From contig NZ_FNEX01000015.1 of assembly GCF_900100435.1 (NCBI RefSeq), forward strand, positions 62,001-126,000: a stretch of 64,000 nt of DNA. The letters run 5' to 3'. The stretch's first letter is position 1. Each line of letters begins with the position of its first letter. The notes under the pieces are model-generated. The model saw nothing but the letters and a program-made list of their open reading frames with translations. It made no database searches and was not told where the DNA came from. Shown piece after piece: positions 1 to 7,763 of this stretch. The position numbers and the translations under genes were made by a program. The stretch is from Pedobacter sp. ok626. GTDB taxonomy: Bacteria > Bacteroidota > Bacteroidia > Sphingobacteriales > Sphingobacteriaceae.

Positions 1-161
1 GGGTGGCCCTATTCGAAATTGTATTTTTGTTATTTATCGCCATCGTAAATGCCATCATCTTTTATAAAATCGATAAAATAGCAGGCTTACTCTTTATCCC
101 CTATATTTTATGGATAAGTTTTGCCACTGTATTAACTTATAATATATTCATTCTGAACTAA
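1..161 (+). CDS. TspO/MBR family protein, C-terminal part (cut by window start)
   Basis: The frame runs from the window edge to a TAA at 159-161. It encodes a hydrophobic end with the pattern FIPYILWISFATVLTYNIF just before the stop. A PY-x-LW-x-SFA-x-VL-Y-x-I-x-LN ending is typical of TspO/MBR tryptophan-rich sensory proteins, which are five-helix membrane proteins that bind porphyrins and related ligands. About 52 residues are visible, covering the last two membrane segments. The start and the rest of the gene lie outside the window. The family call rests on this C-terminal pattern alone. Confidence 0.7.
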   Translation, partial: VALFEIVFLLFIAIVNAIIFYKIDKIAGLLFIPYILWISFATVLTYNIFILN

Positions 162-179
162 TTTCCCTATTTTTAGGAT

Positions 180-2504
180 GTGACCATATTAAAAACACTC
201 CTAACCATTACCCTGGCCTTTTTGACATTTCATAGTCATGCTCAAAAGGTGGGATTGGTATTGAGTGGTGGTGGCGCCAAGGGGATTGCCCATATTGGAA
301 CCCTAAAAGCGCTAGAAGAAAACAATATTCCAATCGATTACATTACCGGCACTTCTATGGGCGGAATAGTAGGTGCCATGTATGCAGCCGGCTACTCTCC
401 CAGCCAAATAGAGCAGGTGGCCTTAAGCCCCGAATTTCAGGATTGGGTAAGCGGTAGATTTAGTAGTGACTACAGCTTCTTTTTCCAGAAAAAACCTTTA
501 AACCCATCTGTTGTAACGGCAAAACTATTAGTGGATACAGGGCTACGCCTAAGTTTTAGATCCAATCTGATCAATGACATCCCATTAAATTTCGCGTTGC
601 TGGAACTCTTTTCTCAAGCATCGGCCATCTCTAAAGACAATTTCGACAACCTATTTATCCCCTACCGCTGTATGGTTTCTGATATTTTATCTCAAACCAG
701 CATTACGGTTAAAAAAGGCAGTTTAGCCGAAGCGGTAAGAGGAACAATGGCAGTACCATTGATATATCGCCCTATAAAACTCGAGGACAAATATGTTGTT
801 GACGGCGGACTGTACAATAATTTCCCGGCTGATGTTATGAAAAAGGAATTCAATCCTGACGTCATGATCGGTGCCAATGTTTCAGCTAAAAATCACAGTG
901 AATATCCAAAGAATGGTGATGATCGGTTAATGAATAGGTTGATGAGATTCATGTTCCTGGCCAAATCAGACTCCACACTTATTGGCGAAAATGGTGTTTA
1001 TATCCAGCCAGAGGTTAAGGATTATACCCCAAGTAATTTTACCCCAGTACAAGCGCTAATAAAGCAGGGATATGATGCCACAATGGCCAATATGGCACAG
1101 ATTAAAAAGAAAATAAAAAGACGGGTGAGTATTAATGACCTTATGGCTAGAAGAAATCAGTTTAACAGTAAAAAGCCTGATCTGATTTTCAACAGCGTAA
1201 CGGTAAATGGCGTAAATACACAGCAAAAAAAATATATAGAACGACTTTTTAAACGTGATCAAGCTACTTTTAATCTGAGTGACATTAAACAAGGCTATTA
1301 CAAACTGGTTGCTGATGAAACCTTTGAAACAATTTACCCTAAAATATCTTATGACCCGGTATTAGACAATTTTAATTTTGAAATACTTGCTCATCCAAAA
1401 AAGAGTGTAAAAATAGATTTCGGAGGGAACATCTCCAGCAGACCAATTAGCAATGTTTTTTTAGGCATACAATACAACTTCCTGGATAGGAAAGCATACG
1501 CCTTCGGTGTGAATCTCTATTCAGGGCGTTTTTACGAATCTGTTCAACTCACAAGTCGTGTAGATTTCCCTTCACGTTTACCTTTGTTTCTTGGTGCCGA
1601 TATAACCTATAACCACTTTAATTATTACGAGACGAGCTCCATATTTATCGAAAACCCACACCCGACTTATATAGAGCAGTCGGACAGAAAAATTGACCTT
1701 AAAATGGGTATACCATTGAATAGAAATGCCCGGATTACATTGAGCACAGCTTTTATCAACAATAATGATAACTATAGTCCAAACAATACTTTTTCTGTTG
1801 GGAATGTACTTGAAAAAACAATCTTAAATGGTTCGAGATCTAGTTTATCATTCGAACAAAATACCCTTAACAGAAAGCAGTATGCCAATAAAGGCCGTAA
1901 TTTTTTATTTAGCTTCAATTATTTCTTTGGTCGGGAAAGTTATACCCCAGGCAATATCAATGAGACTCCAGCTTTGCTGGAACCGCTAAAAGTTGGTGTA
2001 AACAAGCTATTCAGGCAGTGGATAAATCTAAAAATGACTGAAGAGAACTACTTTTTAAAGTTTGGAAAATACACATTGGGTTATCAGGCTGAAGCGGTGT
2101 ATTCTAATCAACCCCTCTTCTCTAATTACTATTCGACTTTATTAGCAGCACCTGCATTTTACCCACTGCAAGACAGTCGATCGATATTTTTAGAGAACTT
2201 TAGGGCGACAAGTTACCTTGCCGGAGGGCTTAAAAACGTATATAGCCTCAAAAAAAGTTTGGACCTCCGTGTGGAGGGCTACATCTTTCTACCCTACCGG
2301 GAGTTTGAAAAAGTTGGCTTCCAAGGCGTAGCCCATAAAAATGCATTTAGCAATTGGCATTATGCAGGCACTGCGGGCTTCGTTTATCATACTCCATTGG
2401 GCCCAATAAGCCTTAGCTATAATTTATACGATGACCCAATAAAAAGAAACGGCGTTTTATTACATTTGGGGTACTTAATTTACAATAAACGATCTTTAGA
2501 ATGA
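180..2504 (+). CDS. patatin-like phospholipase with C-terminal outer-membrane barrel
   Basis: This 774-residue protein has a signal peptide (residues 1-21, ending SHA before QKVG). A patatin/RssA hydrolase domain follows: oxyanion loop SGGGAKG at 29-35, nucleophile motif GTSMG with Ser59, and the second catalytic element DGG with Asp208. The second half is rich in alternating aromatic strands and ends in a typical barrel strand, so it matches the Omp85/BamA surface-antigen domain after a POTRA-like linker. The layout recalls the PlpD type of patatin, which carries a lipase domain through or to the outer membrane. The likely start is GTG at 180, because an ATG two bases upstream leads directly into a stop. 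It overlaps the next gene by 4 bp. The lipid substrate is unknown. Confidence 0.88.
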   Translation: MTILKTLLTITLAFLTFHSHAQKVGLVLSGGGAKGIAHIGTLKALEENNIPIDYITGTSMGGIVGAMYAAGYSPSQIEQVALSPEFQDWVSGRFSSDYSFFFQKKPLNPSVVTAKLLVDTGLRLSFRSNLINDIPLNFALLELFSQASAISKDNFDNLFIPYRCMVSDILSQTSITVKKGSLAEAVRGTMAVPLIYRPIKLEDKYVVDGGLYNNFPADVMKKEFNPDVMIGANVSAKNHSEYPKNGDDRLMNRLMRFMFLAKSDSTLIGENGVYIQPEVKDYTPSNFTPVQALIKQGYDATMANMAQIKKKIKRRVSINDLMARRNQFNSKKPDLIFNSVTVNGVNTQQKKYIERLFKRDQATFNLSDIKQGYYKLVADETFETIYPKISYDPVLDNFNFEILAHPKKSVKIDFGGNISSRPISNVFLGIQYNFLDRKAYAFGVNLYSGRFYESVQLTSRVDFPSRLPLFLGADITYNHFNYYETSSIFIENPHPTYIEQSDRKIDLKMGIPLNRNARITLSTAFINNNDNYSPNNTFSVGNVLEKTILNGSRSSLSFEQNTLNRKQYANKGRNFLFSFNYFFGRESYTPGNINETPALLEPLKVGVNKLFRQWINLKMTEENYFLKFGKYTLGYQAEAVYSNQPLFSNYYSTLLAAPAFYPLQDSRSIFLENFRATSYLAGGLKNVYSLKKSLDLRVEGYIFLPYREFEKVGFQGVAHKNAFSNWHYAGTAGFVYHTPLGPISLSYNLYDDPIKRNGVLLHLGYLIYNKRSLE

Positions 2505-3031
2505 GACAAATTTATTTATTGCTCCTGCTTGTGGTATTCAGTGGTACGGCCTTTGCCCAAAAAGCAGACATTAATAATTTCGTAGTTAAAGAGAGCTTGC
2601 TCAAAAACAGCAAACTTGCCATTATAGCTGCTGATTCTTTAGACAATCCGCTCGAAAAAATAAATGGCACTTATACTTTTACCGTAAGTGGATTTAGCCA
2701 ACCTGTAAACTTTCATGATGGTGTAGCCATCCTACCTTTACAGCTGGAACGCTCCGCATTTGTATACATCAAACACCAAAATGATTCAGGCACACATAGT
2801 AAACTGCTTTACGTTTATAAAAAAGATGGGGATCTAAATCCTTATGCCATTAATAGCATGTGGTTGGTCATTATCCCTGCGCTAATTGTATTTTTCGCCT
2901 TTGCCTTTAGAAAATTTATCACAATAGCAGTGATCCTTTTAGTGATCTATATTTATTTCAATCATAGCAATGGATTAAACCTATCCACCTTTTTTGAAAC
3001 TATATTTGATGGATTAAAAAGCATGTTTTAA
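2501..3031 (+). CDS. small secreted/membrane protein coupled to the patatin gene
   Basis: This 176-residue protein is not recognised as a named family. It has a signal peptide (residues 1-19, ending AFA before QKAD), a beta-rich periplasmic part of about 100 residues, and two closely spaced hydrophobic segments near the C-terminus (about 121-154) separated by a basic RKF turn. Its ATG overlaps the TGA of the patatin gene (ATGA), which points to translational coupling and a shared job at the cell envelope. Its stop overlaps the convergent tamL gene by 4 bp. Function unknown. Confidence 0.7.
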   Translation: MRQIYLLLLLVVFSGTAFAQKADINNFVVKESLLKNSKLAIIAADSLDNPLEKINGTYTFTVSGFSQPVNFHDGVAILPLQLERSAFVYIKHQNDSGTHSKLLYVYKKDGDLNPYAINSMWLVIIPALIVFFAFAFRKFITIAVILLVIYIYFNHSNGLNLSTFFETIFDGLKSMF

Positions 3032-5421
3032 AAAGGCATTCCAATACCAAAATTGTATTGTATAAAGCGATAAGTATCTGGAGAGTTGGCTATATTATAA
3101 GCATCTCTAAAGGCTTTTCCGCCCGTCAGAAACTTGCTGATCACCCATTGATCAGCACCTGTAAATTGTGGGTCTTTAAGCTTCAATCCCACGTCAAACC
3201 TAAATACAAAATATTGCACATCATACCTAAAACCTGTACCTGTACCCAAGGCAATCTGTTTGCCAAATGATTTAAGATCAAATCGTGATGCTGATGACCC
3301 GCTTGCGACATTCCAAACATTTCCTGCATCTAAAAAAACAGCTCCTTTAAGTTTGGCACCAAAAAATTTATTCAGCAGTTTATACCTATACTCAAGATTT
3401 GCTTCAATATGCATTTCTCCAGTCTGGTCAAAGCCATAAAGTATTTTACGTTGGTTTTCATCTGGAAGGGCGATCGCTCTGTTGTAATTTCCAGGGCCCA
3501 AAGTCCTGGCTTGCCACGCTCTTACCCCACTCGATCCACCTGCGTAAAACAATTTCTCGAACGGAATGCCTGTTACAGAGGAATTACCATAAGCATAAGC
3601 CATACCTGCATTTATCCTGGCTACAAATTGTTTATCCCCACCAAGCCCTTTGTACCAGCGAACATCAATCTCAGGACGCACATACTGATTAAATGGAACC
3701 CCAAATATAGTTGAAGAACCTAGCGAATCTACCTTTGTATGGAACAGTTTTGATACCCCTTGCAACATGTTACCAGCCAAATCCATGTCTCCCCTGAAGT
3801 AAATAAAGTTTCCATTAGTCAATAGTTTTTCGGCATTCAAAGTGTATGCATATTTGATACCCAATGTTACGTTCTTCCTTTCCAACAATATTAGGTTTAC
3901 TAAATTATCCTTGATTATTGGGAAGTTCACATTCGAGGTATCAAACTGATTAAAGAGTAAGCCCCCAAAACGGTACTCAAAGTTTAATGGGGTTACCGTA
4001 TGGAATTTAGACTTCGTTTCACGAAACTCATAAGCAACTGAAGTCAGGATCACTTTACGTTGAAAAAAGTCCTTCTGTAAGGCGTAGACATAACTGGCAG
4101 AGAAAATGGTATGCGGCATCCCACCCCTATTTGGTTTGGACCGCATAAAAGGAATCATCAAACGAGGAACAGTTAAATTTGTACTCACCGAAAAGTCGCG
4201 CTGATAAATCTCGCTAAAGATAGGCCCTTGCCCCAACCAGGCTTGTAAACCACCCTTTATCTGAAACTCGAATTTCTCTGCTCCTCTAAAAAGATTATTA
4301 TTGGTATAGGTATTACTCAAAGTAAAACCAATCGTCCCTCCATTAAAAGGGACTTCCCCTTCAATCCTATTGCTCATCACCTTTTGCGGAATCAGATGAA
4401 TTACAGGATCTACTGTGCCTGCGCTATCATTAGGCTTTTTATAGTCAATTTTAACGTTCTTAAAAACATTCAACTCATACATACGATCGTATGTTAAATT
4501 TTCGTTCCCAATGTCGTATTGTTGCCCTGGGTGCAAAAAATTATACCTGCTGATGGGGTTTCTTCGAAATTTCCCAGAGAGGTCGGTATACCTTACGCCC
4601 TTATAAATTCTAGGGTTCATTTTTATGGAATCCGACGGAAAACCATCAGAATTTGGTGCGATAATAATATTCATCTCGCCCAATTTGTACTGTAAATGTC
4701 TTGGCTTATCTACAGGATTATCTATAATCATGGTGACATTCGCTTTACTGGCATTTAAGTTTGAATCCACAGAGAATTTGACATACGGACGTGAAAAATC
4801 AAAATACCCATTTTGTTTCATCATCAGATACACCTGATCCCGCTCATAAGCTAAAGAGTCATCATCGTAACGCTTCCCTTCTTTTAAATGGCTATATTCG
4901 GCCTTATGCGATAAATACAATTCCTTAATTTTCTCATCCGGAATTTCATAATTAATCTTATTCACAGAAAATGCCGTCCCGGTATCAGCTTCAAAAAAAA
5001 CTTCGGCGCGTTTATTTTTAACCTTTATATCAGATTTAACTTTTGCATTAAAATACCCTTTGCTCATTAGAAATTTTTCGATCTGGTTACGCGAAATTTC
5101 AACCAATGTGCTGTCTAAAATTGGGGGTGGTGTACCCAAAGGTTTAACATTATTTTTCTTATAGCGCCCATCTTTAGTATTAAAAACATTATAAATCAAA
5201 ACATTGACACCAAGCTTAGATGTCGGTCTGATGTCCTTTTGTATATAATTGAGTGCTTCTTCTTGCAATGCCTTCGGAATACTATCTATCTCTACCTTTT
5301 TTACGATAGATTGGTAGTCTTCGATATACTTTGTTGATGAACATGCTGTAACAAAAACAATAATAAATAGTAATATTGCACGAAACAGAACATTTTTTTT
5401 ATAATCGTGGTATGCTTTCAA
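3028..5421 (-). CDS. tamL: TamL-type BamA/TamA family outer-membrane assembly lipoprotein
   Basis: This 797-residue protein begins with a lipoprotein signal (lipobox VTAC at about residues 24-27, then SSTK). POTRA-like repeats cover roughly residues 40-350. A C-terminal 16-strand-type surface-antigen barrel follows, with GGSSGVRAW and a final aromatic strand ending in GIGMPF. TamL is the Bacteroidota lipidated relative of TamA/BamA, thought to help insert outer-membrane proteins. The only start available is TTG at 5421, because an in-frame stop lies just upstream (5437-5439) and no ATG or GTG precedes the signal peptide. That start overlaps the divergent methyltransferase start by about 10 bp. 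TamB was not found nearby, so BamA-like roles cannot be excluded. Confidence 0.82.
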   Translation of the reverse strand: MKAYHDYKKNVLFRAILLFIIVFVTACSSTKYIEDYQSIVKKVEIDSIPKALQEEALNYIQKDIRPTSKLGVNVLIYNVFNTKDGRYKKNNVKPLGTPPPILDSTLVEISRNQIEKFLMSKGYFNAKVKSDIKVKNKRAEVFFEADTGTAFSVNKINYEIPDEKIKELYLSHKAEYSHLKEGKRYDDDSLAYERDQVYLMMKQNGYFDFSRPYVKFSVDSNLNASKANVTMIIDNPVDKPRHLQYKLGEMNIIIAPNSDGFPSDSIKMNPRIYKGVRYTDLSGKFRRNPISRYNFLHPGQQYDIGNENLTYDRMYELNVFKNVKIDYKKPNDSAGTVDPVIHLIPQKVMSNRIEGEVPFNGGTIGFTLSNTYTNNNLFRGAEKFEFQIKGGLQAWLGQGPIFSEIYQRDFSVSTNLTVPRLMIPFMRSKPNRGGMPHTIFSASYVYALQKDFFQRKVILTSVAYEFRETKSKFHTVTPLNFEYRFGGLLFNQFDTSNVNFPIIKDNLVNLILLERKNVTLGIKYAYTLNAEKLLTNGNFIYFRGDMDLAGNMLQGVSKLFHTKVDSLGSSTIFGVPFNQYVRPEIDVRWYKGLGGDKQFVARINAGMAYAYGNSSVTGIPFEKLFYAGGSSGVRAWQARTLGPGNYNRAIALPDENQRKILYGFDQTGEMHIEANLEYRYKLLNKFFGAKLKGAVFLDAGNVWNVASGSSASRFDLKSFGKQIALGTGTGFRYDVQYFVFRFDVGLKLKDPQFTGADQWVISKFLTGGKAFRDAYNIANSPDTYRFIQYNFGIGMPF

Positions 5422-6161
5422 AATCTCAGATAAGTTTTATAAAATCGTTACATCAAAAAAAGTACCGCAAAGAAAACGGAATATTCATTATTGAAGGTAT
5501 AAAATCTATTGAAGAATTTATCCAATCCAACTACCAAATACACAGTATTTATTACCTGGCACAATACCATTCTTTACTACCTACTTTACCAGCAAATATA
5601 AAGTTATTTGAAGTAAACAACGCCGAACTGGATAAGATTAGTACTTTACAAACTCCACAGGGGATATTAGCATTAGTAAACATTCCAAAGCCGCCTGTAT
5701 TAAACCTGGTCGACTTAAAAAACTCCTTTACATTGGTATTGGATGGTGTTCAGGATCCTGGTAATATGGGAACCATTATCCGTACTGCGGATTGGTTTGG
5801 TTTTAAACATATCGTCTGCTCAAATAATTGCGTAGAAGTCTACAATCCTAAAACGGTACAAGCTACGATGGGTTCCCTGAGCAGGGTAAATATTTATTAT
5901 GAAGAGCTCCCTTTAGTCCTAAAAAACATAAAAATGCCAATATTTGGGGCTGTTTTAGACGGAAAAAGCATGTATAAAACTGACTGGGGCAATGAAGGAT
6001 TAGTGATTTTGGGTAATGAAGGGCAGGGAATCAGCCCTGAGGTGATAAAATTAATTACAAATCCGGTAACCATTCCACGCACTGGAGGCGCTGAGTCTTT
6101 GAACGTTGCGATATCCGCTGCAATATTGTGTGCAGATATTAGCAGAAATTTTCAGAAATAA
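5412..6161 (+). CDS. TrmH/SpoU family RNA 2'-O-methyltransferase
   Basis: The 249-residue form starts at ATG 5412. A start at 5376 is also open but would run deep into the divergent tamL gene. An N-terminal substrate-binding region (KYRKENGIFIIEG) precedes a SPOUT knot domain with the three hallmark motifs: DPGNMGTIIRTADWFG (motif 1), NEGQGIS (motif 2) and LNVAISAAI (motif 3). These bind S-adenosylmethionine and form the trefoil knot. The product methylates the 2'-OH of a nucleotide in rRNA or tRNA. The exact site cannot be read from sequence. Confidence 0.88.
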   Translation: MLSKSQISFIKSLHQKKYRKENGIFIIEGIKSIEEFIQSNYQIHSIYYLAQYHSLLPTLPANIKLFEVNNAELDKISTLQTPQGILALVNIPKPPVLNLVDLKNSFTLVLDGVQDPGNMGTIIRTADWFGFKHIVCSNNCVEVYNPKTVQATMGSLSRVNIYYEELPLVLKNIKMPIFGAVLDGKSMYKTDWGNEGLVILGNEGQGISPEVIKLITNPVTIPRTGGAESLNVAISAAILCADISRNFQK

Positions 6162-6162
6162 A

Positions 6163-6192
6163 TTGCATCCTAATATATAATTACTATTTTTG
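6163..6192 (+). promoter_or_regulatory. Bacteroidota-type promoter of tRNA-Cys
   Basis: A TTG (6163-6165) is followed after 19 bp by TATTTTTG (6185-6192), a full match to the TTG-N19-TAnnTTTG consensus used by the Bacteroidota primary sigma factor. The tRNA begins 18 bp further on. Confidence 0.7.
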
Positions 6193-6210
6193 CAACCTGA
6201 AATTTAATAA

Positions 6211-6284
6211 GGTCGAGTGGCCGAGTGGCTAGGCAGAGGTCTGCAAAACCTCCTACAGCGGTTCGAATCCGCTCTCGACCTCCA
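6211..6284 (+). tRNA. tRNA-Cys (GCA)
   Basis: A full cloverleaf can be drawn: acceptor GGTCGAG/CTCGACC, D stem GCC/GGC, anticodon stem GAGGT/ACCTC around loop CTGCAAA (anticodon GCA, cysteine), and T arm AGCGG-TTCGAAT-CCGCT. The discriminator is T and the CCA end is encoded (6282-6284). It has its own promoter and is followed 33 bp later by a small basic protein gene. Confidence 0.96.
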
Positions 6285-6317
6285 AGTTTTATTAATAAAT
6301 AAATAAAAAAGATTGAC

Positions 6318-6491
6318 ATGGCAGTTACCAGATTAAAAAGAAAAGACAGAAGAAATAAAACTTTCGCAAAATTAGATGTAAAATTCTTAAAATTAGCGAC
6401 TAACATTGAGTTGGGTAGCAGATCAAGACAATCTACTAAAGATCAATTGGCTAAAAACAACGCTGTATTAGCTCAATTAGCAAAAGCATAA
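6318..6491 (+). CDS. small basic protein of 57 residues
   Basis: ATG 6318 to TAA 6489-6491 encodes 57 residues beginning MAVTRLKRKDRRNK. The N-terminal third is strongly basic, and the C-terminal half is a Lys/Ala/Leu/Gln-rich stretch that could form a helix. It lies between tRNA-Cys and a strong hairpin terminator, so the tRNA promoter probably transcribes both. Codon use and the terminator directly after the stop support a real gene. I do not recognise the family. The charge suggests nucleic-acid or ribosome binding, which is inference only. Confidence 0.72.
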   Translation: MAVTRLKRKDRRNKTFAKLDVKFLKLATNIELGSRSRQSTKDQLAKNNAVLAQLAKA

Positions 6492-6511
6492 TTTTCTTTT
6501 AGAAAACGAAT

Positions 6512-6548
6512 AAAAAAAGCTCATCTGCAAAACAGATGAGCTTTTTTT
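6512..6548. terminator. intrinsic terminator, probably bidirectional
   Basis: A perfect 16-bp inverted repeat (6512-6527 and 6533-6548) with a 5-base loop carries A and T runs at its ends. It lies between the small basic protein gene and the convergent pyrD, so it can end transcription from both sides. Confidence 0.9.
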
Positions 6549-6571
6549 ATTGACTCTATTTTTTGAGTTGG

Positions 6572-7606
6572 TTACTTCTTCACCAACTCCTTACAAATCC
6601 TTTTAACGATACCAGGACCTTCATAAATGAAGCCTGTATACAATTGAACTAAAGACGCACCTGCATCTAGTTTATCCTGCGCATCTTTTGGAGAATGAAT
6701 CCCCCCTACTCCTATAATAGGAAATGCTTTATTCGATTTATCTGATAAATACTTAATCACCTCGGTAGAACGCACAGTTAAAGGCTTACCACTTAAACCA
6801 CCGGCTTCAGTACTGATCTTCTCAGGCGATTTTAAGCCACTCTTATCAATCGTAGTATTGGTAGCAATAACTCCGGCAATTCCAGTCTGCATTACAATCT
6901 CCACAATATCATCCAATTGCTCATTGGTTAGATCAGGTGCAATCTTTAACAGTATAGGTCTTGAAATGTCGTTCTTCTTATTTCGTTGCTGCAAAGTGTT
7001 TAAAAGATTCATTAACGGCCCCTTTTCCTGCAACTCTCTTAACCCTGGTGTATTTGGAGAACTCACATTGACTACAAAATAATCAACCACATCAAACAGG
7101 CGGTCGAAACATTTAATGTAATCACTCACAGCATCCTCATTCGGTGTATTTTTATTTTTACCGATGTTGCCACCTACTACAATATCGCTATCCTTGCTTC
7201 TCAAAAGTCTTAACCTTTCCGCAAGTGTATCCACACCCTTATTGTTGAAACCCATCCTATTGATCAGGGCACTATCTTCTTCCAAACGGAACATCCTAGG
7301 CTTATCATTACCAGGCTGTGGCAAAGGAGTTACGGTACCCACTTCTATAAAACCAAAACCCAGATTGCTTAATGCCTCTATGTATTCACCATTTTTATCA
7401 AAGCCAGCTGCTAGTCCTACCGGGTTCTTAAATTTAATTCCAAAAACCTCACGTTCTAATCCTTTAATGTTGACATCAAAACTGCTGCGCAAAATGGTTT
7501 TTCCTAGTGGAAAATGATCGTGAAACCATTTCAACCTTTTTACAACAAAATAGTGGACTTTTTCGGGGTCGAACTGGAAAAATATAGGCTTAATTAACTG
7601 ATACAT
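6572..7606 (-). CDS. pyrD: dihydroorotate dehydrogenase (quinone), class 2
   Basis: This enzyme oxidises dihydroorotate to orotate in pyrimidine synthesis and passes electrons to membrane quinone. The 344-residue form from ATG 7606 is preferred over a GTG 33 bp upstream because MYQLIKPIFF is the usual class 2 start with its membrane-associating helix. Visible motifs are NPVGLAAGFDKNG, INRMGFNNKG, NVSSPNTPGLR with the catalytic serine of class 2, and the FMN phosphate loop GVGGIHS with LVQLYTGF. The gene stands alone and converges on the small basic protein gene. Confidence 0.95.
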   Translation of the reverse strand: MYQLIKPIFFQFDPEKVHYFVVKRLKWFHDHFPLGKTILRSSFDVNIKGLEREVFGIKFKNPVGLAAGFDKNGEYIEALSNLGFGFIEVGTVTPLPQPGNDKPRMFRLEEDSALINRMGFNNKGVDTLAERLRLLRSKDSDIVVGGNIGKNKNTPNEDAVSDYIKCFDRLFDVVDYFVVNVSSPNTPGLRELQEKGPLMNLLNTLQQRNKKNDISRPILLKIAPDLTNEQLDDIVEIVMQTGIAGVIATNTTIDKSGLKSPEKISTEAGGLSGKPLTVRSTEVIKYLSDKSNKAFPIIGVGGIHSPKDAQDKLDAGASLVQLYTGFIYEGPGIVKRICKELVKK

Positions 7607-7748
7607 GGCGCGAAGATAAGCAACGTTTTGATGTATCACAAAAGTACAGCTTCCATGTTTTTGTATAATATTTCACAACTATGGCAAAAAAACAATACAA
7701 TTCTGCTATTGCCCTTGCTAAACACCCACAAATTTGGTCGTAAAGTTG

Positions 7749-7756
7749 TACTTTTG
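7749..7756 (+). promoter_or_regulatory. -7 element before the ABC-F gene
   Basis: TACTTTTG matches TAnnTTTG and lies 7 bp before the ATG at 7764. No well-spaced TTG was found upstream, so only the -7 half is supported. If it is used, the message has a very short leader. Confidence 0.45.
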
Positions 7757-7763
7757 CAGCCAA

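Noticed and set aside
3058..3714. Open frames on the plus strand inside tamL
   Set aside because: They lie antisense to a well-supported gene and have no family features.
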